Shown one piece after another: positions 1-10,090 of a stretch of 44,103 bases of DNA. Source of the stretch: an uncultured Bacteroidales bacterium (GTDB taxonomy: Bacteria > Bacteroidota > Bacteroidia > Bacteroidales > UBA4417). Numbering within the stretch: the stretch's first letter is position 1; every line of letters starts with the position of its first letter. The translations under genes and the position numbers were made by a program. The DNA lies in the NCBI GenBank assembly GCA_903946925.1, contig CAJAXK010000024.1:1-44103 (forward strand). Reading direction: 5' to 3'. The notes under the pieces are model-generated. The model searched no databases. It had not been told where the DNA came from and saw nothing but the letters and a program-made list of their open reading frames with translations.

Positions 1-113
1 AACAATATACGTGAGGCATTCCCGTTTTGCAGCGCAAAACCAAATTGTATGCCCATAAACCCGAAACTCATGTTCCAGATTTGCCCAAACGAAAGGCGAG
101 GTCTTTTTCCCAT
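1..113 (-). CDS. MFS transporter (sugar/maltose-type), N-terminal fragment truncated by window edge
   Basis: Reverse complement from ATG at 113 reads MGKRPRLSFGQIWNMSFGFMGIQFGFALQNGNASRIL, typical of Bacteroidota MFS sugar transporter N-termini. Not in the ORF track because of the edge. Confidence 0.75.
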   Translation of the reverse strand, partial: MGKRPRLSFGQIWNMSFGFMGIQFGFALQNGNASRIL

Positions 114-351
114 AACTCTAAATAATTATCGTGTAGCGATACCACAAAAATATTATTTCATTTGGAATATCTAAGCTAAATATTCAAAAATTATTGGTTT
201 CGGGGATTTGGTGAACGATAATCTGTTTTTGAGAGGTGTTTTTCACGAAAATTGGTAAAGACGAACCTAGGTATTTTTGTTGGGAAATAAGAAAAGCAAA
301 AGAATAGTAAACATGTCGGCCAAACAAAAATAGGTGCGGGAAAGTTTCGCC

Positions 352-1137
352 CTACCTTATATCCTTTCCCATTTCCTGCTTTACAATATTCTCGAACCGT
401 GTCCGGCTTAAATAATGGTCTTCAAGTAACTTGCCATCCTTTATCAAGCTAAAAGTCCCAAACCCGGAGGGTGTATTTCGGGCTTCTTCAGGTGTTAACA
501 GCTTTGTGACTTTCATTTCTATACCATAATCCGAGGCTGCTTGCACCAAATCATTTACTGATTTTTGATGCCATGGGCATTGGTCCGAATATACAAGGTT
601 CCAGTCTGTATATTCAGTTTGGTGCTTGGTCCAGTCGATAAAACGCGGTTGCGGGAATTTATCATCGAATGTTAAGCTCATTAGCTCAAAACGACCGAGT
701 TTGTCCACTTCACGATAACCGTTTTTCTCGAACAATGTCCTGTTTGCCATCCAAACGCCATTGCTGCTCATGGCACAAACCCCGGATTTATTGTTCTTAC
801 GAGCATCCATCTCGCAGTAATTGAGCAATGCTGAGCCAATGCCGTTTTGCCTTGCCTCCTTCACCATTAGCGCAATACATTGCACAAACAGGTAGTTTGT
901 TGCTTCAACCGGTCGCCAGGCAAGTTCGGAAGGGATATATTCGATAAAACCCAATTGCTTGTTTTGCTGGTCGGTGGCAATCCTGATTTTGATTCCCTTA
1001 TTGATAGCTGACTTAAACCAATCCATTTTTGAGGTGTAACCTGGCGCTTTTTTATCTTTTATACAGAACAAACCGATTTCGGAAACATTCGCTGGAGTTA
1101 CTTCAAGTATTGTTATTTCATTTGATTGAATGGTCAT
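352..1137 (-). CDS. GNAT family N-acetyltransferase with C-terminal YoaP-like domain
   Basis: GNAT core (ARQNGIGSALLNYCEMDARKN...LFEKNGYREV) followed by a thioredoxin-like YoaP-type tail (LVYSDQCPWHQKSVNDL). Confidence 0.75.
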   Translation of the reverse strand: MTIQSNEITILEVTPANVSEIGLFCIKDKKAPGYTSKMDWFKSAINKGIKIRIATDQQNKQLGFIEYIPSELAWRPVEATNYLFVQCIALMVKEARQNGIGSALLNYCEMDARKNNKSGVCAMSSNGVWMANRTLFEKNGYREVDKLGRFELMSLTFDDKFPQPRFIDWTKHQTEYTDWNLVYSDQCPWHQKSVNDLVQAASDYGIEMKVTKLLTPEEARNTPSGFGTFSLIKDGKLLEDHYLSRTRFENIVKQEMGKDIR

Positions 1138-1164
1138 TTTTCAAATGGTTTATGTATCTGATAT

Positions 1165-1716
1165 TTATTTGATTATGTCTTTAACGTTTTTAGGTAGTCG
1201 GTAATGTAGTTGGGTCAGTCCGGAGTCGAATTGTTTTGCTGAGATGAGTTCCAGCTCCTGTTCAGGACGTCCATCATTAAAGAGCCTGGTTCCGTTACCA
1301 ACTAAAACTGGTACGACAGAAATTATTAACTCATCAAGTAATCCGTATTTCAAAAGTTCGTTCACTATTTCAGCCCCACCATCACAAAAAATGTTTTTTC
1401 CTTTTTCTGTTTTAAGTTTAGCAATAAGTTCCTTTATTCCGCCGGTATAAAACACTATTTTTCCAATACTTGGCCTTGCGGTTCTGGTTATGATAAATGA
1501 ATTAATATCAGCGTGCGGAAAAACCGGAACCTGCGTCATAACCCAATCGTATGTCCTGCGACCAAGTATAACAGTATCAATTGATTCAACAAATTGGTTG
1601 TAGCCATAATCCTCACTCTCGCGTTGAACAATTGATAAAAAACTTAGATCATCATTTGGTTTGGCAATATATCCATCTAAGCTTGTGGATATGTATAAAA
1701 TCACTTTTCTGTTCAT
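1165..1716 (-). CDS. Dihydrofolate reductase family protein (RibD C-terminal-like)
   Basis: VILYISTSLDGYIAKPNDDLSFL, VILGRRTYDWV, FCDGGAEIVNELLKYGLLDELIISVVPVLVGNGTRLF. Confidence 0.85.
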   Translation of the reverse strand: MNRKVILYISTSLDGYIAKPNDDLSFLSIVQRESEDYGYNQFVESIDTVILGRRTYDWVMTQVPVFPHADINSFIITRTARPSIGKIVFYTGGIKELIAKLKTEKGKNIFCDGGAEIVNELLKYGLLDELIISVVPVLVGNGTRLFNDGRPEQELELISAKQFDSGLTQLHYRLPKNVKDIIK

Positions 1717-1805
1717 GGTATTTTTTCAATTATAAAATGTATTTAACTCTATCTCAAGTTGCCCTTCTTCTAAATCCTTAATTGAAAGGAATCTATCAAA
1801 AACAT

Positions 1806-2684
1806 TTATGTTTCAATCATTTTCAAGAACTGTTTCCTGAAATCAGATGGCGTACACCCTTTTATTTGCTGGAAAATCCTGTTATAATGAGTAGTACTGT
1901 TAAAGCCCGACTGATAAGCCAATTGAGGAATACTGGTTTCGGGATGTTCGGACAACAATTTGCAAAAATGCGAAATCCGGATGGCATTTAAGTATTCTGT
2001 GAACGATTGTCCGGTAACTGATTTAAAAAAGCGGCAAAATGACGAATCTGTTAAATGTGTCAGTCTTGCTGCTGTTGAAATACTGATATTTTCAGCAAAA
2101 TGCTTTGCGACATACACAAAAATAGCGTTGATCCGTTCCATGTTGTATTTGTTTAATGAAGGCAAATAGCTTTCAGATGCTAAGAGATCATATCCCCTCA
2201 ATTTACTTAATTGATTTAGAATCAGCCAAAATCCTGTCAATTTTTCGAAATCGGAAGCTTTGAAAAGTTTAATTAAATTTTTACCTGTTGCGGTTGAGTG
2301 CTGATTATGAAAAGAAACTCCCCTTTGTGCCAACTGTAAAAGATTGTGAATTCCTTCAAATTCAGGGAAACCTGAAGATGCATCCGGAATTAGTTTGCTC
2401 CTGAACTGAAATACCACAGCCTTCGAGGTTTCAGCATCATTGAGGGATTTTTCCGAATTCCAAGAATGCGGAAGATTGCTCCCTAAAAGCACCAGATCCC
2501 CTTCGCGGAAGCTTTCAATATTATCGCCAACAATTCTTTTTCCACTGCCTCTAATTATGTATGTCAACTCATATTCAGGATGATAATGCCAAAAAGGCTC
2601 AAATGATGGCAAATCGAGCATCAGACTCTTCAACGAGGATTCCTTTTCAGTATTCGCTATTTGCTCAAAACTAGGCTTTAACAT
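1806..2684 (-). CDS. AraC family transcriptional regulator with N-terminal cupin
   Basis: Cupin (PFEPFWHYHPEYELTYIIRGSGKRIVGD) plus AraC HTH (ISTAARLTHLTDSSFCRFFKSVTGQSFTEYLNAIRISHFCKLL...SGFNSTTHYNRIFQQIKGCTPSDFRKQ). Divergent from the glycosidase genes. Confidence 0.88.
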   Translation of the reverse strand: MLKPSFEQIANTEKESSLKSLMLDLPSFEPFWHYHPEYELTYIIRGSGKRIVGDNIESFREGDLVLLGSNLPHSWNSEKSLNDAETSKAVVFQFRSKLIPDASSGFPEFEGIHNLLQLAQRGVSFHNQHSTATGKNLIKLFKASDFEKLTGFWLILNQLSKLRGYDLLASESYLPSLNKYNMERINAIFVYVAKHFAENISISTAARLTHLTDSSFCRFFKSVTGQSFTEYLNAIRISHFCKLLSEHPETSIPQLAYQSGFNSTTHYNRIFQQIKGCTPSDFRKQFLKMIET

Positions 2685-2759
2685 TATTTGTATTTTGTCT
2701 TATAAACAGCAAATATCTAAAATTATTGACAAAATACGGTCAACACTTGATAAATTAGG

Positions 2760-2792
2760 TTTGCATACACCTCTGATTTTTTTCTACTTTTG
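2760..2792 (+). promoter_or_regulatory. Bacteroidota-type promoter (TTTG -33 element, TACTTTTG -7 element) for the GH127-esterase gene
   Basis: TTTG at 2760-2763, 21-nt spacer, TACTTTTG (TAnnTTTG) at 2785-2792. Confidence 0.6.
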
Positions 2793-2814
2793 AATCAGCC
2801 AAATAAACCATAAA

Positions 2815-5655
2815 ATGAGAAAAACGATTTTCCCCCTACTTATGCTAACTGCATTGCTGACCAACAAGCCAACAATTATGGCCCAAACTGTAAACAATAA
2901 AGTTTATCAGGTAACAAAACCGCAGAATCAGAAACTGGAATACCTTCCGTTCGGAGAAATCAAACCTGCCGGTTGGATGAAACAGCAGATGCAGCATGAC
3001 CTTGATGGTTTTGTAGGCCATCTGGATGAACTGGTTCCCGATTTAATGGATGATAAAATATATGGAGCCGACCGACTTACAAAAGATCATAAATCAAAGA
3101 ACCTCGGTAATATCGGCCCGGATATGGATCCCCAATACCTTTGGTGGAACAGTGAAACTCAATCGAACTGGCGTGATGGTTTTATCCGTAATGCAATTTT
3201 ACTCAATGACACAAAGTATCTGGCAAAAGTGCAGGAATATATTGACTATATACTTTCAACCCAGGATGCTGATGGCTATCTCGGCATTTATTCCGGCGAT
3301 TTGCGCTACACTTTTAAAGACGAAAATGGTGAACTTTGGGCTAAAGCAACGGTTCTGCGCGGATTGCTTGCATGGTACGAATATACTCAGGAGCCCGAAA
3401 TCCTTCAAGCAGTTGCAAAAGCGGTTGACAATGTAATGAAGAATTATACCATCAACTCCAGTTCCCCTTTCAAATCGGTTAAGCCATTTGCTGGAGGCGT
3501 AACACACGGATTGGTTTTTACAGATATTCTTGACCGACTTTACCAGATTACCGGAAAGCAATTGTACCTCGATTATGCGTTATTTCTTTATAAAGATTTC
3601 TCTGAAAATATATTGGCGGAAGATGCGCAGTACGCAAAAATCATGAACCCTAACTATAAACTTAAGGAACATGGTGCCCATACTTACGAGCATTTGCGTC
3701 CATTGGCCTTGGCATATTTCACTTCTGGAAACCCCGAACTGAAAAAAGCCTTGGATATTTATCTTGATAGGATTGCGGATTGCACAACCCCGGCAGGCGG
3801 CCCAATTGGTGATGAATGGGTTGGTGAGCGGACGGCCAATGCCACACACACGGGCTACGAATATTGTTCGTTACAGGAATTGATGGACGGATATATCAAT
3901 TTGTTGCAAAAATCGGGCAATGCGCACTTTGGCGACCTCACCGAAAACCTGTTTTTTAATGCTGCCCAAGGAGCGCGGCTTAACGAGAAAAGCGCGATAG
4001 CCTATTGCAAAACCGATAATTCGTATCAAATGACAGGTTCCAGGAATGGGGAAGCTCAGGGAACCGAAAAGCAAACGCGGTTTAAATATTCGCCTGCGCA
4101 CCAGGATGTGGCCGTGTGCTGTTCACCAAATGCTGGGCGCATAATGCCATATTTTGTAAAATCCATGTGGATGAAAGACAGTGAAGGCCTTGTTTCTGCT
4201 TTGCTGGGGCCAAATGAAATTAAAACCACGATAAAAAACATTCAGGTTCAAATTGTGGAAGAAACCGATTATCCATTCTCAAATTCAATAGTTTATACTG
4301 TTTCAGTCGAAAAACCGGTGTCGTTTACCATAAAAATCAGGAAACCTGAATGGGCAAAAACATTTAAACTCAACTGCAATTTCACCGAAAAGGACGGATA
4401 CATTATTGTGACAAAAGCTTGGAAAAACAAGGAAACCATACAGCTTGAACTCGATGGCAAACCTGATTTGAAAAAGGATAGGAACCGGGAAAATTATTTC
4501 ACTTATGGCGCATTGGTTTTTGCATTGCCGATTGAAAGCAAGGAAACAATAACAAAGAAATATAGTGTTGAGGGGTTAAACGATTATGATTATGAACCTG
4601 TTAACCTTCAGAAATACAGGCTTTCTTCCTCTGAAAAACCTGAAATCGCAATTAAAAAACCTGAAGTTACTGCTAGCAAATGGCATAGTATTGAGATGAA
4701 TACCATTCTTATAAATGAAAAAACCGGCAAAGCCGAAAATGCAACTTTGGTTCCTTTGGGGGCAACCATTTTGCGTCAGGAAACCTTTCTGGATGAAGTA
4801 AACACTTCGTCAGGAACATGTGTGCGTTATAATGATTTCGCTTCAAAATATGTTAATCCACGCAGGGTTGATGTCTGGCTGCCTGATGGTTACGACGCAA
4901 AAAAGAAATACACTGTTCTCTACATGCATGATGGGCAGAATCTTTTTGACACCACCGTCAACACGTTTAACCACCAGGAATGGGGTGTGGATGAAACCCT
5001 TGGAAGATTGATTAGCGAAAAGAAGGTAAAAGATTGTATGGTCGTTGGCATTTGGAATACGGCTCAAAGGCATCAGGAATATTTCCCACAGAAACCCTTC
5101 GAATCGTTGAACCCCGAAGAAAAGGCCATTGTTACCAAACAGTTGCAGGCGGCAGGAAGAACCACTGAATTATTTAATCCGGTGTCTGATAAGTACTTGA
5201 AATTTGTTGTTGAAGAGTTGAAACCATTTATTGACAAAACCTTTTCCACATTTACTGACAGGGACAATACTTTTATCGCCGGCAGCAGCATGGGCGGATT
5301 GATTTCGATGTATGCAATTTGTGAATATCCTGAAGTGTTCGGCGGGGCAGCGTGCCTTTCAACGCATTGGCCCGGCACATTTTCGATGGAAAACAACCCG
5401 GTACCTGATGCATTTATCAGCTACCTGAAAAACAATCTTCCAATCCCTCAAAACCACAAAATCTACTTCGATTATGGCGATCAAACCTTAGATGCCATGT
5501 ACCCTCCTTTGCAGAAAAAGGTGGATGAGGTTATGAAAGTAAAAGGGTTTACTGATAAAAACTGGGAAACCAAATTCTTTCCGGGAAAAGACCACAGTGA
5601 AAAATCGTGGAACGAAAGGCTATCTGTACCCTTACTCTTCCTGTTAACAAAATAA
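2815..5655 (+). CDS. Secreted fusion: GH127-like beta-L-arabinofuranosidase (DUF1680) plus C-terminal CE1-like esterase (alpha/beta hydrolase)
   Basis: Signal peptide; GH127 features FGEIKPAGWMKQQM, GYLGIY, EYC and CCSPNAGRIMPYF; C-terminal esterase VDVWLPDGYDAKKKYTVLYMHDGQNLFD with nucleophile elbow GSSMGG. Confidence 0.88.
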   Translation: MRKTIFPLLMLTALLTNKPTIMAQTVNNKVYQVTKPQNQKLEYLPFGEIKPAGWMKQQMQHDLDGFVGHLDELVPDLMDDKIYGADRLTKDHKSKNLGNIGPDMDPQYLWWNSETQSNWRDGFIRNAILLNDTKYLAKVQEYIDYILSTQDADGYLGIYSGDLRYTFKDENGELWAKATVLRGLLAWYEYTQEPEILQAVAKAVDNVMKNYTINSSSPFKSVKPFAGGVTHGLVFTDILDRLYQITGKQLYLDYALFLYKDFSENILAEDAQYAKIMNPNYKLKEHGAHTYEHLRPLALAYFTSGNPELKKALDIYLDRIADCTTPAGGPIGDEWVGERTANATHTGYEYCSLQELMDGYINLLQKSGNAHFGDLTENLFFNAAQGARLNEKSAIAYCKTDNSYQMTGSRNGEAQGTEKQTRFKYSPAHQDVAVCCSPNAGRIMPYFVKSMWMKDSEGLVSALLGPNEIKTTIKNIQVQIVEETDYPFSNSIVYTVSVEKPVSFTIKIRKPEWAKTFKLNCNFTEKDGYIIVTKAWKNKETIQLELDGKPDLKKDRNRENYFTYGALVFALPIESKETITKKYSVEGLNDYDYEPVNLQKYRLSSSEKPEIAIKKPEVTASKWHSIEMNTILINEKTGKAENATLVPLGATILRQETFLDEVNTSSGTCVRYNDFASKYVNPRRVDVWLPDGYDAKKKYTVLYMHDGQNLFDTTVNTFNHQEWGVDETLGRLISEKKVKDCMVVGIWNTAQRHQEYFPQKPFESLNPEEKAIVTKQLQAAGRTTELFNPVSDKYLKFVVEELKPFIDKTFSTFTDRDNTFIAGSSMGGLISMYAICEYPEVFGGAACLSTHWPGTFSMENNPVPDAFISYLKNNLPIPQNHKIYFDYGDQTLDAMYPPLQKKVDEVMKVKGFTDKNWETKFFPGKDHSEKSWNERLSVPLLFLLTK

Positions 5656-5659
5656 GGAG

Positions 5660-7834
5660 ATGCAATCACTTAGAAAACTAATTACGGTTTCTGTCTACTT
5701 TGCTTTACTAAGTTTCGAAGTAAAAGCGCAAAAACAGCAAACTGATTACACCCAATTTGTCAACACATTTATTGGAACCGATGGAACCGGCCACACTTTC
5801 CCCGGCCCATCCATGCCTTTCGGGATGGTGCAACCAGGCCCCGATAACTGCGAAGAAGGCTGGAATTATACAAGTGGTTACCAGTATCAGGACAGCGTAA
5901 TCATGGGATTTTCGCAAACACGCTTCAGTGGGACCGGTATAAGCGAAATGGGCGATATTCTGATGCTTCCTTTCGCCGAAACCAGCGACATAACACTGCG
6001 AAACCGCTATTTCAAAAATTCTGAAAAAGCAAGTACCGGTTACTACACCCTCACCAAAAAGGATCAGGTAAAAGTAGAACTCACCTGTTCGGAACGGGTA
6101 GCTTTTCACCGATATACTTACCCACAGCAACAAAGTTTTTTACTTGTCAACCTGCAACATGGGCTGCGTTTCCTTACCGATAGCCTGATACTGGAAAGCA
6201 AGGTTAGGATCGAAGATAAAAATACCATTTCAGGCTATTGCCACACAAAAAACTGGGTGGAACGGAAGTATTTTTTCGTGATCAAATTTGACACACCTTT
6301 CACAAAGTCCGAACTGCTCGCGAAAAGCCCGAAAGAAAATGCCCCGAAATATATCCTGTCCTTTGACCTTGACAATAGAAAAGTTTTGCTGGTGAAAATT
6401 GCTTTATCCACCGTGGATATTGAAGGGGCTAAACTCAACATGAAAACTGAAATTCCGGGTTGGGATTTTGAGCAGGTGAAAATAAATGCCAAGAAAACCT
6501 GGAATGATTATTTGGGCAGAATTGATATTGAGGCTGAGCTAAAACAGAAAGAAATATTCTATACTTCTCTATATCACTTGTTTTTGCAGCCATCGAATAT
6601 TGCCGATGTGAACGGGAAATATCGCGGGGCAGATGACAACATTGCTCTGGCGCCAAATAATGAATATTATTCCACCCTTTCGATATGGGATATTTATCGC
6701 GGGGCATTCCCCTTACTGCAAATTATTGCTCCCGAAAAAATCAACGGCATAATCAATACCATGCTGTTGCACCACAAGGCAGCCGGTTTCCTTCCTATTT
6801 GGACCGCTTGGGGCCAGGACAATTTCTGTATGATAGGCAACCATTCCATCCCAATGATACTTTCTGCTTTCAACAAAGGATTCACAGGGTTTGATAAAAA
6901 CGAGGCGCTGAAATCAATGGTAGAAACCTCCACAAAAAGCCATATCAATTCCGATTGGGAATTGTACAATAAATATGGGTATTATCCTTTTGATAAACTG
7001 GATAATGAAGCCGTAAGCCGTACCTTAGAAAGTGGTTACGACGACTGGTGTGTTGCCGAAATGGCATCAAAACTCGGTGATAAATCAACTGCTGAAATTT
7101 TCCGGAAACGGGCCAATTACTACAAGGAACTTTACGATACAAGCACGAAACTGTTTCGCGGCAAAGACACCAAAGGAAACTGGCGCAGCCCATTCGATCC
7201 TTTAGCTGCCACTTCGCCCATGAATAATCCGGGCGATTACACCGAAGCCAATGCCTGGCAGTATTTCTGGACACCAGCCCAATATGATGTGGATGGAATG
7301 AAAAAGCTTTTGGGTGGAACCGATGATTTTACCAAACAACTCAATGATTTTTTTACCATCGAAGCTCAAAACCCGAACAAATTTCTCGGGCAGGAAGCCA
7401 TGATTGGGCAATATGCTCATGGCAACGAGCCTGGACATCACATCGTGTACTTGTACTCCTTTTCGAACACTCCGAAAACCGGGCAGAAGTACATACACCG
7501 TATAATCAATGAGTTCCATAACAATACGCCAAACGGAATGATAGGCAACGACGACTGTGGTCAAATGTCGGCTTGGTATATTTTGTCAAGTTTGGGATTT
7601 TACCCGGTGAATCCAGCTAACAATGAGTTTATTTTGGGTGCGCCGCAACTGAAAAAGGCGAAGTTGAATTTGCAAAACGGGAAAGTGTTTGAAATCAAAG
7701 CAAATAACATTTCTTCGCAAAATATTTATTCTGATAAAGCGATCTTGAATGGGAAAATACTTGACAAACCGTTTATTACATTTGAACAGATAATGAATGG
7801 TGGTAGTCTCGATTTTGAAATGGGAGAAAAATAA
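5660..7834 (+). CDS. GH92 family glycosyl hydrolase (alpha-mannosidase)
   Basis: VNTFIGTDGTGHTFPGPSMPFGMVQPGPDN, GNEPGHHIVYLY, GNDDCGQMSAWYILSSLGFYPVNP. Confidence 0.95.
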   Translation: MQSLRKLITVSVYFALLSFEVKAQKQQTDYTQFVNTFIGTDGTGHTFPGPSMPFGMVQPGPDNCEEGWNYTSGYQYQDSVIMGFSQTRFSGTGISEMGDILMLPFAETSDITLRNRYFKNSEKASTGYYTLTKKDQVKVELTCSERVAFHRYTYPQQQSFLLVNLQHGLRFLTDSLILESKVRIEDKNTISGYCHTKNWVERKYFFVIKFDTPFTKSELLAKSPKENAPKYILSFDLDNRKVLLVKIALSTVDIEGAKLNMKTEIPGWDFEQVKINAKKTWNDYLGRIDIEAELKQKEIFYTSLYHLFLQPSNIADVNGKYRGADDNIALAPNNEYYSTLSIWDIYRGAFPLLQIIAPEKINGIINTMLLHHKAAGFLPIWTAWGQDNFCMIGNHSIPMILSAFNKGFTGFDKNEALKSMVETSTKSHINSDWELYNKYGYYPFDKLDNEAVSRTLESGYDDWCVAEMASKLGDKSTAEIFRKRANYYKELYDTSTKLFRGKDTKGNWRSPFDPLAATSPMNNPGDYTEANAWQYFWTPAQYDVDGMKKLLGGTDDFTKQLNDFFTIEAQNPNKFLGQEAMIGQYAHGNEPGHHIVYLYSFSNTPKTGQKYIHRIINEFHNNTPNGMIGNDDCGQMSAWYILSSLGFYPVNPANNEFILGAPQLKKAKLNLQNGKVFEIKANNISSQNIYSDKAILNGKILDKPFITFEQIMNGGSLDFEMGEK

Positions 7835-7862
7835 TGCTAAGCAAAAGCTTCTGAAATACCGT

Positions 7863-8735
7863 CTAAAAAAGGGATAACTGAACCGTTCGAACATTTGTTT
7901 CCACTGGTTTATAGACACCAAATACCTGATATTTTTCTCTTAGTTTCTTGATTTTCACGCTTATTTGCTGTGCATAAGCCGCATCAGCTGTTGAAGTTGC
8001 ATATAATTTGGCAAAATCGGAGTACAAATCAGGAAAATGCAGTTTAATCAGTGAAAGGAATTTCGTTTTTACATCTCCCCTCAAAAACAATATACTGGTA
8101 ACCACATTGTCTATTCCATACGCTTTTGCCAGCCGGAAAACCGTTTCCAAATTTTCATCGGTATCCGATATAAGGGGAATTATTGGCATAAATCCCAAGG
8201 TTGTGCTCCGGCTGATGCCTTTAAATATCGCAAGCATTTCGAGCCTTTCGATGGTTGGGGATGCACCTGGTTCTATTATTTTGCGGATGGATTCGTCGAA
8301 TGTGGTGATGCTTGTGGCAATATCAACCGATGTGATTTCCGACAGTTCTTTGAGAATCTCAAAATCGCGCAAAATCAGTGTTGATTTCGTTTGGATGAAA
8401 ACAGGATTTTTATGCCTTTTTATAACAGCATAAATCTTTGGTAGCAATTCGTATTTTTTCTCCAAATGCTGGTATAAATCGGTAGTTCCACCAATTTTTA
8501 TCTGAGCACAACTCCATTTTTTCTGGCTCAATTCCTTTTCCAGCCTTTCGGATACATTAGTTTTGACCAGAATATCTTTAAAAAAATCATCAAGCCCCAG
8601 GTATTTATGCGAATATTGGGCAAAGCAATATTTGCATCCGATGGTGCATCCCCTGTATGGGTTTAAATCCCAATGGGTTGGAAATGCATCCGGATGAAAT
8701 GTCAGTACTTTTTTTGCCTGGATTTCTTTTATCAA
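7863..8735 (-). CDS. SPL-family radical SAM protein
   Basis: NPYRGCTIGCKYCFAQYSHKYLGL (CxxxCxxC). Confidence 0.88.
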   Translation of the reverse strand: MIKEIQAKKVLTFHPDAFPTHWDLNPYRGCTIGCKYCFAQYSHKYLGLDDFFKDILVKTNVSERLEKELSQKKWSCAQIKIGGTTDLYQHLEKKYELLPKIYAVIKRHKNPVFIQTKSTLILRDFEILKELSEITSVDIATSITTFDESIRKIIEPGASPTIERLEMLAIFKGISRSTTLGFMPIIPLISDTDENLETVFRLAKAYGIDNVVTSILFLRGDVKTKFLSLIKLHFPDLYSDFAKLYATSTADAAYAQQISVKIKKLREKYQVFGVYKPVETNVRTVQLSLF

Positions 8736-8875
8736 AAACAGCGGGTTGAAAAATGAGCCGAAACACGTTTAGCCCATTTTTGGATTATAATTTATTGTCT
8801 TTTCCCGGAATTTTCAATCAAGGTAATTTGCTGACAGTTTGCCTTTATACAGATCATAAAAAAGTTGGGAAGATA

Positions 8876-9346
8876 TTACCTTTTCCTTACTGGCCGTGCC
8901 TGTTTTACGTTGAACAGCCCAACAAAAACGGAATAACCCATCAATGCGCCAAAGCCGATTTGTTTCATAACGCCCAACAAATCGGTTGTTTGCCACTCCT
9001 GCATCACTTTTCCGTCTTTCACTTTTCGGATAAAAATCCCATTTATTTCCAAATTCTTGTTATTTGCTGGTGCTCCCATAAATTTCCCTGTGTTCACGGC
9101 AGAGGAAATGAAGCGGATAGAAGCCATGTCGCCATCAACAACAATATGTGGGAATTCCATTTTCAGGTTCGAGAAGGCAGCTTTCATATCCTGCATAAAC
9201 CCAATGTACTCGTCTTTTGTAAAAACAAAACCATCGCCTGTATAGGTAAATTTGTCGTCGAGCAGATTATCCAAATCATTCCAACGTGCTTCCAATATGG
9301 CTTTCGAAACTGCCAATGCTGTGTTTTTAACCTGTTCTTTATCCAT
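8876..9346 (-). CDS. NTF2-like / SnoaL-type ester cyclase family protein
   Basis: About 156 aa SnoaL-like fold signature (RWNDLDNLLDDKFTYTGDGFVFTKDEYIGFMQDMKAAFSNLKMEF...GKVMQEWQTTDLLGVMKQIG). Confidence 0.75.
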   Translation of the reverse strand: MDKEQVKNTALAVSKAILEARWNDLDNLLDDKFTYTGDGFVFTKDEYIGFMQDMKAAFSNLKMEFPHIVVDGDMASIRFISSAVNTGKFMGAPANNKNLEINGIFIRKVKDGKVMQEWQTTDLLGVMKQIGFGALMGYSVFVGLFNVKQARPVRKR

Positions 9347-9413
9347 TTTATTCTGTGTTTATTATTGATTGATGCTGCAAAATTGCGATTTGCACTTTGT
9401 AAACACAATATAC

Positions 9414-9444
9414 TACCCAAAATGAAAGTACTATCTATTGGGTA
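9414..9444. promoter_or_regulatory. Inverted repeat TACCCAA-(N17)-TTGGGTA between divergent SnoaL-like and HxlR genes; candidate HxlR operator
   Basis: TACCCAA 9414-9420 and TTGGGTA 9438-9444, with AGTACT palindrome between the arms. Confidence 0.5.
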
Positions 9445-9485
9445 AGAGAAAACTAAAGACGATTATCTTTGCAAAAAAAAGTGGG

Positions 9486-9815
9486 ATGAAACGATACGAA
9501 TTGGATGGCACATTTTACTATTGTCCGGTTGACTTAACGCTCTCCATCATTGGCGGAAGATGGAAAAGCCTGGTGTTTTGGAACCTGCGGAACGGCACCA
9601 AACGTTTTGGCGAAATAAAAAAAATATTGGTTGGGATTAACGATAAAATGCTGGCCCAGGTGCTGCGCGAACTCGAAAAAAGTGGAGTGGTTAGCCGCAA
9701 AGTGTATGAGGTTATCCCGCCAAAAGTTGAATATTCGTTGACCGATGAAGGGAAAAAACTATTGCCGGTAATGCAACTTATGTCCGATTGGGGCGAAAAG
9801 TTCGAAGTGTTGTAA
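9486..9815 (+). CDS. HxlR family transcriptional regulator
   Basis: YYCPVDLTLSIIGGRWKSLVFWNLRNGTKRFGEIKKILVGINDKMLAQVLRELEKSGVVSRKVYEVIPPKVEYSLTDEGKKL. Start moved to the ATG at 9486 because the ORF-track start (9438) precedes TATCTTTG (9464-9471), a likely -7 element. Confidence 0.9.
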   Translation: MKRYELDGTFYYCPVDLTLSIIGGRWKSLVFWNLRNGTKRFGEIKKILVGINDKMLAQVLRELEKSGVVSRKVYEVIPPKVEYSLTDEGKKLLPVMQLMSDWGEKFEVL

Positions 9816-10090
9816 GTATAGTTGTGATATATTTGAAATTGATTTCGGCTTGTTTTTATTCCCTTTCATTAGCTTGAAACAATTTAATAGATTTCTACTT
9901 CCTATTATCAGGTAGATGGTTTCTATATGAAAATATTATTAATTAGGCTATTTACCAATGTGTTAACTCATTGGATTAGCATTTTTTAGTACCTTTAACT
10001 AACCAATAAAAATCCAACTTTAAGCTAAGAAGCTATTAAAATATTGGCCACAAAAAATTACTTTTGTATCAGATAAATAACAACTTCATT

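Noticed and set aside
8753-9445. 230-aa + strand ORF opposite the SnoaL-like gene
   Set aside because: Antisense to a conserved gene; Cys/His/Phe-rich translation typical of a shadow frame.
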